Origin: Mesorhizobium loti
GTDB lineage: Bacteria; Pseudomonadota; Alphaproteobacteria; Rhizobiales; Rhizobiaceae
NCBI GenBank assembly: GCA_002356515.1
Contig: AP017605.1
Location: 372,001-436,000 of the forward strand
DNA: 64,000 nt
Direction: 5' to 3'
In this document: positions 53,029-62,182 of the stretch, in pieces
Position numbering within the stretch: the first letter of the stretch is position 1
Layout of the letters: every line of letters starts with the position of its first letter
The notes under the pieces: generated by a model
The model's database searches: none
What the model was told of the DNA's origin: nothing
Seen by the model: the letters and a program-made list of their open reading frames with translations, nothing else
Position numbers and translations under genes: made by a program

Positions 53029-54408
53029 ATGGCGGATTTTGTTCCTGTTCTGAAAAGAGCGCTCGACAAGTATGGCGATCCGACGCCAGAAACTCGTAAG
53101 CGGACCTATGACGGCGCGCGTTCTGCGCTGCTCAAGAAGCTTGCGGAATTTTCTCCTCGGCCATCGGACGATGTCGCTGAAATGTATAAGCGGTCTCTGG
53201 AAGAGGCCATTGACAACGTCGAGCGCGAGCATGCCAAGAGCGTGCTGGAAACGGACCCGCTTGCCGAGTTGGAGCACATCTTTTCCTCCATCGACCGGGA
53301 CAAGAACCTACCGAGGCCAAGGCCGTCGCCTGACCTTTTCATTGATGTCGCCAAGCTTGAGAATGATCTCGCCGCCGCGTTCGGCGATGAGGGTCGGTCA
53401 CAACCTCAAGCGCAACAGCCCACAATACCGACTCAGCATGCAGATGCCGTGAGGCTTGTGCAGAATGAAGGGGAAGCACATTTCAGCTTCGGTAGCCGAG
53501 AACGGACACGGCAAGCACTCAGGCGACCTCTGAAGCCGCCAGAGCCGCAAATATCGGAAGGTCCACAGTTCGAACTGCGTGATGGAAAACTAGCTGCGAC
53601 ATCGCAGCCACTGGGCGATTTCAGCGAGAAAGCGCAAGCCGGCCTTCATCAGCGTCTAAGGGCGACGTTGGCGGAGTCGGCGTCAAACTTTGCCAAATTG
53701 GAGAACAAATTCCCGGAACTTGTTCGGGCAGCTCGTGAATACACACTATTGCTAGAGCCGAACACCAGCGAGATTGACATCGTGTCAGTCTACTCGGTGG
53801 GGGCGTCCCTATTGAGTTTTGCCGATGCCTACCGTGAGCAAAATATAGATCGCACCTTGGCGGAGCCAATTGAGCCTCAGACTGCCGCTGCGTTGCAGGC
53901 CATCTCACGTATACATGGCGCCTTCATTATGGGATTTGAAGAAGGGGCAGACCTTGTCAGAAAATCTGACGAGTTCCTCCTTGATGCTCAACGGATTCGA
54001 GAGATCGAGGCACCTGGCAACAGCCTTTTGAGCAATTTTGTTATCAACAAAAAGATCATTGAGGCGGAGACGATCGAGGTAAATCGTCCTGTCGCCGACT
54101 ATGTTACCCACTTTGGCTGGACGGGGTCGCGAGCGGGTTACTCAGCATACATTGCGGTCAGAAATACCGTCATGTCATCCACAAAGATACTCCTTGGCGA
54201 TTTAAGCGTTTTGGGGCTTTTAGGAGCCGCAATGACCGTCTCCGCGTACGCGGGCGACCCAAATATGGAGTTCATCAGAAACGCCGTACCACTCTTGCGT
54301 TCAAATGCCACAGATCTGCTTGCCTTCTTCAACCATTCCCCCGAACTCCGAGCATATATCGAATGGGTAATCGACGTCCTAGAGCGAGATAACATTGACC
54401 GCCAGTAG
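53029..54408 (+). CDS. Hypothetical protein with GDPTPE-type N-terminal domain
   Basis: 459 residues. Residues about 1-70 are helical with the pattern LKRALDKYGDPTPETRKRTYDGARSALLKKL and RSLEEAIDNVEREHA, which also opens several larger rhizobial proteins of unknown role. A low-complexity linker follows (about 110-170), then an all-helical C-terminal part (about 205-459) with one weakly hydrophobic stretch (KILLGDLSVLGLLGAAMTV). GGCGGGAGAG precedes the ATG. The family and function are unknown; it may be a cytoplasmic scaffold. Confidence 0.6.
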   Translation: MADFVPVLKRALDKYGDPTPETRKRTYDGARSALLKKLAEFSPRPSDDVAEMYKRSLEEAIDNVEREHAKSVLETDPLAELEHIFSSIDRDKNLPRPRPSPDLFIDVAKLENDLAAAFGDEGRSQPQAQQPTIPTQHADAVRLVQNEGEAHFSFGSRERTRQALRRPLKPPEPQISEGPQFELRDGKLAATSQPLGDFSEKAQAGLHQRLRATLAESASNFAKLENKFPELVRAAREYTLLLEPNTSEIDIVSVYSVGASLLSFADAYREQNIDRTLAEPIEPQTAAALQAISRIHGAFIMGFEEGADLVRKSDEFLLDAQRIREIEAPGNSLLSNFVINKKIIEAETIEVNRPVADYVTHFGWTGSRAGYSAYIAVRNTVMSSTKILLGDLSVLGLLGAAMTVSAYAGDPNMEFIRNAVPLLRSNATDLLAFFNHSPELRAYIEWVIDVLERDNIDRQ

Positions 54409-54475
54409 GCGAGATACGGAAAACTCATCCGCGGGAGTCATCATCAGCATTTTCCGCAGGCAGAACCAGCCGCCA

Positions 54476-54763
54476 TTACCCCACACGCCGCTTTCGCTTG
54501 CCAGGCGGTCCAAATTCACGTTCAGCCCAGATAGGACGTTCGGGCGGCCGAAAGCCGACGCGGAAATCGGCCATAAAATCCAGCACTTCATGCCCGATCC
54601 TGTGCCAAGTCGCTTCAGCTAGTTCGCGGGGAACTTCGTGGCGATCATCCACGATCCCAGCCTCAACCAAGTCAGAGAAAAAGTCGTAGCCAGACATCAT
54701 CATCATTAGCCAAGCCTCAGCCTCGTTGGGCCTGGCCTTGGCCTTTTTACGTCGCACCGGCAT
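54476..54763 (-). CDS. Small basic hypothetical protein
   Basis: 95 residues: a basic start (MPVRRKKAKARPN), then EAEAWLMMMMSGYDFFSDLVEAGIVDDRHEVPRELAEATWHRIGHEVLDFMADFRVG and a basic end. No family recognised. It follows the next gene by three bases and shares the MPVRxK opening, so the two are co-transcribed and possibly related. Confidence 0.5.
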   Translation of the reverse strand: MPVRRKKAKARPNEAEAWLMMMMSGYDFFSDLVEAGIVDDRHEVPRELAEATWHRIGHEVLDFMADFRVGFRPPERPIWAEREFGPPGKRKRRVG

Positions 54764-54766
54764 CGT

Positions 54767-54955
54767 CTACTCCTGACTGCTGCACCAAGCCAGCAACGGG
54801 TCGTAACCTGCCGCCTGACACTCGGCCTCGAGCTGTGCACACTCTTCATCTTCGCCTGGTGTTCGCTCGTTGAGCAGCCAGAGCACCCATATCCGCCGAA
54901 GCGCGTCGACGGGTATGCCGTTCTTGCGGCGGTCTGATTTCTTGCGAACTGGCAT
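54767..54955 (-). CDS. Small hypothetical protein, MPVRKK opening
   Basis: 62 residues: MPVRKKSDRRKNGIPVDALRRIWVLWLLNERTPGEDEECAQLEAECQAAGYDPLLAW. It has the same basic MPVRKK start as its neighbour; no family recognised. Confidence 0.45.
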   Translation of the reverse strand: MPVRKKSDRRKNGIPVDALRRIWVLWLLNERTPGEDEECAQLEAECQAAGYDPLLAWCSSQE

Positions 54956-55216
54956 TCTAGCGCCTGGCCCCGTATGTAGCGTCCCGCGGCATTCGCGGGG
55001 CTTCGGTCGACGGCCCGTCGAGAGCCAGCTCTCGACAAAGGATTCGGAACCGGTTTTGCGCCTTATGCCCGATACCGACCCAAGGTGACTCCTTCTCGCA
55101 GCCGAATCTGTCCAGAACAACATGGCCGCCCTTAGCGTACGCCTACGACGAAGGCCGCCTACTGACGCGTACCTTAAGGCGTTAATGTCCGCTTAGATTA
55201 AGTGGACACTTAGCGA

Positions 55217-55720
55217 ATGAAGTATCTGGCTATGGAGCGGCCGTCGGCAGTGGAAGCGAGCACGCCTGCGGCTGTGCCGCTGCCGCCGGGTGCGGGCCGA
55301 CAGCGGACGCGTCGCTCCTGGACGGTCGAGCAGAAGCTGGCGATCGTGCGTGAGGTGCAGGAGTCCGGTGATCCGGTGTCGATTGTGGCGCGGCGTCACG
55401 ACATGAACGCGAACCACTTGTTCATCTGGATGAAGCAAGCCCAGCAAGGGCGATTGGGCCGAGCCAACTCGGTGCCTGAGACCCCTCCGATCGCCTTCAT
55501 TGACATGGGTGTTGTCGGTCCCAGCGTGCACGATGTAGAGCCGGAAGAGCCGGCTCCTGCGCGATCGCACTCTGAAGTACCAGCTACGATCAGCCAAGCG
55601 GTGTCTCTCGGTGGCCGGATGGAAATCGTCGGGGCCAACGGTCGGCGTGTGATCGTCGACCGTACTGTCGACGTAAGTGTCCTGCTGCGGATCTTGCAGG
55701 GGCTGGAAATGCTGCGATGA
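55217..55720 (+). CDS. tnpA: IS66 accessory protein TnpA
   Basis: 167-residue IS66 OrfA: helix-turn-helix transposase-like domain (SWTVEQKLAIVREVQESGDPVSIVARRHDMNANHLFIWMKQA), then a linker and a C-terminal motif. Required for transposition together with TnpB and TnpC. Overlaps tnpB by four bases (ATGA). Confidence 0.9.
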   Translation: MKYLAMERPSAVEASTPAAVPLPPGAGRQRTRRSWTVEQKLAIVREVQESGDPVSIVARRHDMNANHLFIWMKQAQQGRLGRANSVPETPPIAFIDMGVVGPSVHDVEPEEPAPARSHSEVPATISQAVSLGGRMEIVGANGRRVIVDRTVDVSVLLRILQGLEMLR

Positions 55721-56061
55721 TCCCGACAGAAGGCGTGCGTGTGTGGTTAGCCACAGGCTACACCGACATGAGATGTGGCTTTCCATCACTGGCGCTACGG
55801 GTGCAGGAGGTCCTCAAACATAATCCCCTTGGGGGCAACCTGTTTTGCTTCAGGGGGAAACGCGGAAATTTGTTGAAGGTCATCTGGCATGATGGCCAAG
55901 GTGCATGTCTGTTCACAAAAAGACTCGAGCGCGGCCGCTTCATATGGCCAACAGTTGAGGGTGGAGCTGTGACAGTATCTTCTGCACAGCTGAGTTATCT
56001 CTTGTCTGGCATAGACTGGCGGAACCCTCAGGAAACGTGGCGTCCAGCTCGGGTTGGGTAG
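55717..56061 (+). CDS. tnpB: IS66 accessory protein TnpB
   Basis: 114-residue IS66 Orf2: VWLATGYTDMRCGFPSLALRVQEVLKHNPLGGNLFCFRGKRGNLLKVIWHDGQGACLFTKRLERGRFIWP. Complete by length. Function in transposition is established for the family but its biochemistry is not. Confidence 0.92.
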   Translation: MIPTEGVRVWLATGYTDMRCGFPSLALRVQEVLKHNPLGGNLFCFRGKRGNLLKVIWHDGQGACLFTKRLERGRFIWPTVEGGAVTVSSAQLSYLLSGIDWRNPQETWRPARVG

Positions 56062-56105
56062 CATTTTTTAATTGAAAATACAATGGAATGTGATTCAATC
56101 GGCGC

Positions 56106-57791
56106 ATGACTTCGAAGCCGGTTGAGCTCCCCTCGGATCTTGCCAGCGCCTACGTGGCGCTGCTGGTTGAGCGTGAGGCGTTGCAGGCTGAACGCGATGT
56201 GGCGGTCACGGATGCTGCCAGCTGGCAGGCTGAAGCCGCCAACGCGAAGGCCATGCTGTCCGACAACGAGGCGCGGATTGCGCATCTCGAGCTGCGCATC
56301 GAGAAGCTGAAACGCGAACTGTACGGGCAGCGCTCCGAGCGCACGGCGCGGCTGATCGAGCAGTTGGAATTGGAGCTCGAAGACCTCGTCACCTCGGCGA
56401 CCGAGGATGAGCTTGCCGCGCAGGCTGCGGCGGCGAAGACGCAGACGGTGCGCCCCTTCACGCGCAAGCGACCGGTGCGCAAGCCATGGCCGGATGACAT
56501 CGAGCGCGAGCGCATCGTCATCGAGCCACCCAGCGCCTGCGCCTGCTGCGGCGGATCCCGGCTGTCCAAGCTGGGCGAGGATGTGACCAAGACGCTGGAA
56601 GAGATCCCGCGCCGGTTCAAGCTGATCGAGACGGTGCGCGAAAAGTTCACCTGCCGCGACTGCGAGAAGATCACCCAGCCGCCGGCGCCGTTCCATGCCA
56701 CGCCGCGCGGCTTCATCGGTCCCCAACTGCTGGCGACAATCCTGTTTGACAAGTTCGGCATGCATGCTCCACTCAACCGCCAGAGCGCGCGCTTCAAGGC
56801 TGAGGGGATCGACTTGCCGGTGTCGACGCTGGCCGATCAGGTCGGCCACGGAACCTTCGCCGTCATGCCGCTCTTCCAGCTGATCGAGCGCCATGTGCTC
56901 GCGGCCGAGCGCCTTCATGGCGACGACACCACCATTCGCATCCTGGCGAAGGACAAGTGCGCGACCGGGCGCATATGGACCTATACGCGCGACGACCGTC
57001 CCTTCGCCGGGCCTGCGCCGCCGGCGGCGATCTATTACGCCTCGAGCGACCGGCGCGGCGAGCGTCCTCAGAAGCATCTGGCTGGGTACGCCGGCATCCT
57101 TCAGTGCGACTGTTACAGTGGCTTCGAGCCGCTGTTCGACCCGCAGCGGAAGGAGCAGCCGATCACGCCGGCCTTTTGCTACGCCCATGCACGGCGAGGA
57201 TTCTTCGAATTGGCTGACATCGCGAAAGAGGCCCGGGATGGCAAGAAGGGCAAACCGATCTCCCCGATCGCGCTGGAGGCGGTCAGGCGCCTCGACGCGC
57301 TGTTCGAGATCGAGCGCGCCATCAACGGCCGCAGCGCCGACGAGCGGTATGCCGTGCGGCAGGAGAAGAGCAAACCACTTCTCGACGACATGCACGCCTG
57401 GTTGCTCCGCCAGCGCGATACCCTCTCGCGCTCTTCCGAGGTCCTGAAGCCGATCAACTACATGCTCAGGCGCTGGAACGACTTCGCCCGCTTCATTGAC
57501 GACGGCAGAATCTGCCTCAGCAACAACGCGGCCGAAAGAGCGCTGCGCGGTATTGCTCTGGGAAGGCGCAACTGGACCTTCGCCGGTTCCCAGCGTGGCG
57601 CCGACCGCGCCGCCGTCATGCTCACCCTCATCACCACGGCACGCCTCAACGACGTCGACCCGAAAGCCTGGCTCGCCGACATCCTTGCCCGCATTGCCGA
57701 TCTTCCCGTCTCGCGTCTGCACGAACTACTGCCCTGGCAATGGAAGCTCCTGAGCCAAGCCGACAAGCCCGCCGGTCAGCAGGCCGCCTGA
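56106..57791 (+). CDS. tnpC: IS66-family transposase TnpC
   Basis: 561-residue transposase. N-terminal coiled coil (about 15-80), zf-IS66 zinc-finger region (SACACCGGSRLSKLG ... CRDC), DDE-type catalytic domain (DDTTIRILAKDKCATGRIWTYTRDDRPF; GYAGILQCDCYSGFEPLF; the NNAAERALRGIALGRRNWTFAGS end) and the C-terminal IS66_C. Complete by length, intact frame, so potentially active. Confidence 0.93.
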   Translation: MTSKPVELPSDLASAYVALLVEREALQAERDVAVTDAASWQAEAANAKAMLSDNEARIAHLELRIEKLKRELYGQRSERTARLIEQLELELEDLVTSATEDELAAQAAAAKTQTVRPFTRKRPVRKPWPDDIERERIVIEPPSACACCGGSRLSKLGEDVTKTLEEIPRRFKLIETVREKFTCRDCEKITQPPAPFHATPRGFIGPQLLATILFDKFGMHAPLNRQSARFKAEGIDLPVSTLADQVGHGTFAVMPLFQLIERHVLAAERLHGDDTTIRILAKDKCATGRIWTYTRDDRPFAGPAPPAAIYYASSDRRGERPQKHLAGYAGILQCDCYSGFEPLFDPQRKEQPITPAFCYAHARRGFFELADIAKEARDGKKGKPISPIALEAVRRLDALFEIERAINGRSADERYAVRQEKSKPLLDDMHAWLLRQRDTLSRSSEVLKPINYMLRRWNDFARFIDDGRICLSNNAAERALRGIALGRRNWTFAGSQRGADRAAVMLTLITTARLNDVDPKAWLADILARIADLPVSRLHELLPWQWKLLSQADKPAGQQAA

Positions 57792-57807
57792 CCTTCACAC
57801 AACGCCA

Positions 57808-58035
57808 TCATAGAGCCCGCCGCGCGCACGCGCATGTGCCAATCATGCGGCCTTCGCCGTATGCGTACCCCTTAGCGAGGGCTGCCGTTGCTGAAGCAGC
57901 CTCGTCCAGGCTTTCACAAGCCATCCGCAGGAGGTGGCGGTGGTGATCGTCGATGTCGTATTCTTCGTGAACGATGCGCCACCAGGTTTTGGCCGCTTTG
58001 GACAGCCCTACAGGTGGTTTTGGTATGGTTTGCAT
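57808..58035 (-). pseudogene. P27-family phage terminase small subunit, truncated
   Basis: 75 residues from an ATG at 58035. The start (PKPPVGLSKAAKTWWRIVHEEYDIDDHHRHLLRMACESLDEA...ALAKGYAYGEGR) is typical of P27-family terminase small subunits (about 130-150 residues). After GEGRMIG the sequence departs from the family and runs into IS66-side DNA, so the gene is cut. It is a remnant of a prophage packaging module. Confidence 0.75.
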
Positions 58036-58252
58036 GGGTTTTTCCGTTTTTTGATGCCGGAAAGCCTTGCGGACGAAGGTTTCTGGCCGAATTTGTAGAA
58101 TCCTGGGGCAGGACGAATGAATGCTGAGGTGGGTGAGCGGTCCGCGCGGGGGCGACCAGCGAACCGACCTATGCCCCCTTGGGGGGGCAAATGTGATTTT
58201 GTGGGTGGGACCAGATCGGTTAAGCTGCGTCAGCAATGAAGAGGTGAAGACG

Positions 58253-58453
58253 ATGAGAACGTTCGTCATTATCGCTGCCGCACTGGGCCTGTCCGTGTCG
58301 GGCGCTTCGGCAGAGTGCGGCTATAATCACTCCAAGGTGTCGGCATCAGTCGACACACAGACAACGACAGCGAGCGTCGTGAAGGCTGACATGTCGAAGG
58401 CCACCGACACTCAGACGGTCGTGAAAAAAGAAGTACCGCCAAAGACCGAATAG
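58253..58453 (+). CDS. Small secreted hypothetical protein
   Basis: 66 residues with a signal peptide (MRTFVIIAAALGLSVSGASA-EC), then a Thr/Val/Lys-rich mature part (VDTQTTTASVVKADMSKATDTQTVVKKEVPPKTE). The frame is open upstream, but the signal peptide sets the start. No family recognised. Confidence 0.5.
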   Translation: MRTFVIIAAALGLSVSGASAECGYNHSKVSASVDTQTTTASVVKADMSKATDTQTVVKKEVPPKTE

Positions 58454-58460
58454 CGGCGGG

Positions 58461-58598
58461 CTACCTAATGTCGCGCTGCCGGTGTGCGGCCTCTGCCAAG
58501 CGGCACCGCTTCCGGTCATTTTTTAGCGCGTGCTCGGCAATCGTGGCCTTCTTCATAGATTTGTGCGCCGTGGCGAGCATTTCGCGTGCCGTTGTCAT
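58461..58598 (-). CDS. Small basic hypothetical protein
   Basis: 45 residues: MTTAREMLATAHKSMKKATIAEHALKNDRKRCRLAEAAHRQRDIR. Shorter than the usual cutoff. Preceded by CGGAGAATTCC, a good ribosome-binding site. Helical and basic; similar small proteins are common in Mesorhizobium accessory regions in my experience, but I cannot verify. Confidence 0.4.
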   Translation of the reverse strand: MTTAREMLATAHKSMKKATIAEHALKNDRKRCRLAEAAHRQRDIR

Positions 58599-59449
58599 AT
58601 GGAATTCTCCGAAATTGTTACGGCAAAAATCCCACAAAATTTTTTTTCTACCGCTTTAGCAAAGGTGAGCCCCGAAGCGGTAAAAGTGGATAACCTGCTT
58701 TTAGGTCGATGACCGGCTACCCTATGGGGGATCATCAGGCCGTCCATTCGAGGTATCTAGGCGAGCGAACCAGTAGAACTTTCAATTCTTGGCGGAGGAC
58801 CGTTATATTTCGATCTGAGACCCTCAATCCTGTCAGTCGTGGATGATAGCGCCGCACTACTGCGGCTCGCGAATACACGGCGCGTCCGCGGTCGCGCACA
58901 CCGCCATGAGAATGCCAGCAGATATGGTTCTGCTGTCTAAGCGTCCGATTTTAAGAAACAGTGCTGTTGGCTCCAACCACAGCTATCAGGCACATTGCCG
59001 CCCGGCAGCATTGGGGCCGAAAGCAGACTGTCCGCGTTTCAGTTCGGCTATCTCAAAAGCTGAAGTATTAAATTCGGACGGTAGTCTCCAAAACGCGCCA
59101 AAAGCGGATACGTCTGAAGCGCTTTTGAGCAGCGGCAACTCAGGCGTTTCCTCGGCCGTCAGGGTGAGAACGTGCTTGGGCGTCGTCATCTTCCGCTCAA
59201 CGAGTTCCGCAGGGAGCTTATCGATCATCAACCCCTCGGTGCTGATGATCTGAATGGTCTCTATCCAGAGCTCGTCATCGGCACGCCCACCTCTTTGGTG
59301 GCCTGGTCGATGACGCTGTCCGGATAAATCTCGGGCATAGATGACGATGTCTCCCTTCTGCAGAGCCGCGCTAAGCGCCGGCGCTTGCCGGCGGCATCGG
59401 TTTTCGGTCACGTTCGTGGCCCTCGCCCAGCGCTTGATGGCTCTTCCTA
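58599..59449. other. Decayed stretch with ORF remnants
   Basis: About 850 bases without a clean gene. A minus-strand open frame (58986-59411) contains PKHVLTLTAEETPELPLLKSASDVSAFG and could be the end of a broken gene; another frame at 59261-59338 reads MPEIYPDSVIDQATKEVGVPM then a stop. The two suggest a frameshifted gene remnant. I do not recognise the parent family. Confidence 0.4.
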
Positions 59450-60160
59450 TCAGTGGCCGGCGCTCTGGCCTCCGTCTACGTGAAGGATTTCGCCGGTCAC
59501 GAAGGTCGCCGACTCAAGGTAAAGGATCGCGTCTACGACGTCGGAAACCTCACCCATGTGGCCGACGGGGAGAAGATTGCCGAGTTGGCTATAGGACTCA
59601 GGAGGATGCATCGAGGACTTGACGGCGCCGGGAGCAACTGCATTCACGCGAATACCGCGCTTGGCATATTCGATCGCAAGTGATTTGGTCGCGGCATTTA
59701 GGCCGCCCTTTGTCAACGCTGCGAGGACGGCCGGCACCCGCGCGTCGGAATTCTCGTCAAGGCTCGTCGTGATCTGGACGACATGGCCGCTGTGGCGTTT
59801 TTCCATTTCGGCGACGGCGAGTTGTGTGACGTGAAAGAATCCAGCGACGTTAACTCCAAGAATCGCCGCATAGTCGGCCTGTGTATATTGCGGGAAGGGC
59901 TTGGCGATGAAAATGCCGGCGTTGTTGACAAGGGAATCGATCCGCCCGAACCGGGCCATGCCCTCAGAGATCGCGCGTTCGGCGGTTTCACGCTCTGCGA
60001 TATCGCCCGCCACGACGAGGATGCCGGCGTCGTTTGATGGCTTCATTGAGCGAGCCGTGGCGACCACTCGATAGTTACGGTCGCGGTAGGCTCTTACGAG
60101 GGCCGCGCCGATGCCCCGTGACGCACCTGTTATCACAACGACTTTCTGTTCAGTGCTCAT
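59450..60160 (-). CDS. SDR-family oxidoreductase with unusual active site
   Basis: 236-residue short-chain dehydrogenase: ITGASRGIGAALVRAY, VNNAGIF, ITTS for the catalytic Ser, VNAVAPGAVKSSMHPPESY and VTGEILHVDGGQSAGH. The catalytic Tyr of YxxxK is missing: the place reads VLAALTKGGLN. This variant is seen in other SDRs as well, but activity is uncertain. The start is the ATG at 60160. Confidence 0.82.
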   Translation of the reverse strand: MSTEQKVVVITGASRGIGAALVRAYRDRNYRVVATARSMKPSNDAGILVVAGDIAERETAERAISEGMARFGRIDSLVNNAGIFIAKPFPQYTQADYAAILGVNVAGFFHVTQLAVAEMEKRHSGHVVQITTSLDENSDARVPAVLAALTKGGLNAATKSLAIEYAKRGIRVNAVAPGAVKSSMHPPESYSQLGNLLPVGHMGEVSDVVDAILYLESATFVTGEILHVDGGQSAGH

Positions 60161-60400
60161 GGTATGCGCCCTTCAATTACTCGAATAGCGTAGAGATAAG
60201 AGGATCATTTGGCTCGCGACACTGAACGGAGGTTTATCGGAGCCCTCATTTCGCGTAGCGGCCGCTATACGCGAGAATAGGGTCGACGTCGGTCTGGCGG
60301 CCGAGATGGTCGAAGTCGCTAGAATGCGACAAACTACGGTTTGGATTAGGGTCCCAAGCAACGAGTACCGATCGCGATCTACAGCGACCCGGGACGACGG

Positions 60401-60649
60401 CTAGGACCGCACGCTCAACCTGCTGAATCGAGTGCGCGCCTGGCGCCACACCTCACGAACGACTGACCCCAAATACAAGAGCAGGTTCCTCAGATATTGG
60501 CCAGCGTAGCCAGCATCGCGATAGTCCGTGATGGGAGCATTGACCCTAAGGACCGTGAACGCCGCTTCCACTTCGTGGCCTTCGCGTTGTAACTTCTTGA
60601 TGGTGCTTGCTCTGGCATACTGCGAGCTGCCAATCACTACTATTTTCAT
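60401..60649 (-). pseudogene. Remnant of an NAD(P)-binding (NmrA-like/SDR) gene
   Basis: The first 30 residues (MKIVVIGSSQYARASTIKKLQREGHEVEAAF) resemble the Rossmann opening of NmrA-like/atypical SDR proteins; the following 50 residues do not, and the Gly motif is disrupted. Probably a decayed 5' part of such a gene. Confidence 0.35.
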
Positions 60650-60832
60650 CTCCAGCTTCCTTGCCATACAGTTACAAGTCAGAGTCTGATGCGGCGATGC
60701 ACTATTGGCGGGCGACGGCGGGGCTCCGGAAGCAGATGAGCTTTCACGAGCAAAAGATCGGGTGTCTCAACCTTGGTGGGTTGTGGTACCAGGCGTCACC
60801 AGCACGGACGCGTCCGAGCCAAACCGGCCTCG

Positions 60833-61120
60833 CTAGCCACTGTTGCGGCAGTGTCGACATTCGATGGCGACGGTCGTCGATTTCGTCGTGCCACCGCGGT
60901 TGACGGATTCGTGGTCGAGCGCGCACCGCGTATTTTGTATTTGCTGTATCGCCGTCATTGTTTTCGCGACATTTTCCTCAACCAGGCCGACCAGCACCGG
61001 TTGGCTATCCGGCAAATTCAGGTTGAGCACGTCCTCGATTTGTCGCCTCAGAAATTCGGGGCGCAGCCCATCGCCGCGCTTGGCCGCGATCGGGTGAAGT
61101 GCCTGCAAGAATGCCAACAT
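60833..61120 (-). CDS. Hypothetical protein or gene remnant
   Basis: 95 residues: LALHPIAAKRGDGLRPEFLRRQIEDVLNLNLPDSQPVLVGLVEENVAKTMTAIQQIQ. Composition looks coding, but the start lies within a possible longer decayed gene, and no family is recognised. Confidence 0.35.
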   Translation of the reverse strand: MLAFLQALHPIAAKRGDGLRPEFLRRQIEDVLNLNLPDSQPVLVGLVEENVAKTMTAIQQIQNTRCALDHESVNRGGTTKSTTVAIECRHCRNSG

Positions 61121-61161
61121 GGCGCAAACCTCCTCGTTGATTTCCGGCTTACCCAGCGATG

Positions 61162-61746
61162 TTAGGCGAGACCCTCATCCGCCATGGCGATGCGCACTGC
61201 CGGCCGAGCACCCATTCGGTTGCGCAAAGCCGCCAAAGAGGCGGGAACGGGAACTTGGAAGCGCGCTGCCCAAAGCAGCATCACGAACAGATAGCAGTCC
61301 GCGACGCTGAGCCGATCGCCAAACAGATAGTCTGTTTTCAGCCCGTCACCGATGAGCTCAAACTGCCCTGCTAAAGTCACCTTGGCCTTGGATTTCTCGG
61401 CATCCTGACCGGGGTGCCACATGGGCTTGAAGCTGCGATGAATCTCGGTCGAAATGTAACTCAGTACTTCCAGGACGCGGGTCCGGCCCAAATGCTCTGG
61501 TACACCCAGCGGCGGATACTGCGATGCGATCCAATCAAGAACGGCGATGTTCTCGGTGACCGTTTCGCCGCTATCCAACACAAGAGCCGGAACATAGCCC
61601 TTGGCCGTGACTGAAAGGAAATCTCTCCCGGAAGCCGTTCGTTTCGTCTCGAGATCGACCGCCTCGCGCTCAAAGGAGGTACCTGCCTCCTGGAGCGCGA
61701 TGTGGTCGGCCAAGCTGCAGGCGAAAGGGCTGTAGTAAAGTTTCAC
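61162..61746 (-). CDS. Glutathione S-transferase family protein
   Basis: 194 residues with GST_N (MKLYYSPFACSLADHIALQEAG; AKGYVPALVLDSGETVTENIAVLDWIA) and GST_C (RLSVADCYLFVMLLWAARF). The YYSPFACSLA opening is typical of the beta class (GstA), whose catalytic residue is Cys10 or similar; Cys10 is present (PFACSLA). Detoxification role inferred from family. Confidence 0.87.
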   Translation of the reverse strand: MKLYYSPFACSLADHIALQEAGTSFEREAVDLETKRTASGRDFLSVTAKGYVPALVLDSGETVTENIAVLDWIASQYPPLGVPEHLGRTRVLEVLSYISTEIHRSFKPMWHPGQDAEKSKAKVTLAGQFELIGDGLKTDYLFGDRLSVADCYLFVMLLWAARFQVPVPASLAALRNRMGARPAVRIAMADEGLA

Positions 61747-62111
61747 GGATTTCTCTCTTTCTGAACGCTGATGACATTCCGCAGATAGCGAAGCGGGAGC
61801 CAGTCAGGCGACCCCGGCGCCGGTCATCCTCGACAGCGCACTCAAAGCTTCGCACTTGGCATGGAGGACGACCACGACGCCGACCGGTAGGCATGCCTAT
61901 GCCGTGGTACTATCGAACTGAAGGAATCGTTGTTCGATTGCCGCTCGCGCTACATCCGACATCCAGAATTGATAGCTGGAAGAACCCAGAACCCTGTCAC
62001 CACGCATGGCGTCCACGGTTGTCGGACCACTCCTTCGCTCAGGAAATCATGAACGAAAGTATTGGACGCATTTGCCCTTGGCACGATGGCTTGCATCCTG
62101 CCGCGACCTGC
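61747..62111. other. Gene-free stretch before the bc1 genes
   Basis: About 365 bases with only short, non-matching open frames; it probably contains the promoter of the bc1 operon but I see no clear element. Confidence 0.4.
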
Positions 62112-62182
62112 ATGGTTCAATCCGACGCCGGGAACCTCGAGGCGACCTAACAGCCTTGCTTTGCTCGATAGCCGCCGGCGCG

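Larger units (their letters stand above)
55190..57800 (+). mobile_element. IS66-family insertion sequence (borders approximate)
   Basis: Contains the complete IS66 gene set tnpA, tnpB, tnpC in one operon. Left flank has GTCCGCTTA paired with TAAGTGGAC, which may be a terminal or subterminal repeat. No matching right inverted repeat was seen; the right side reads directly into a truncated phage gene, so the right end may be deleted. I cannot fix a target-site duplication. Confidence 0.8.
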
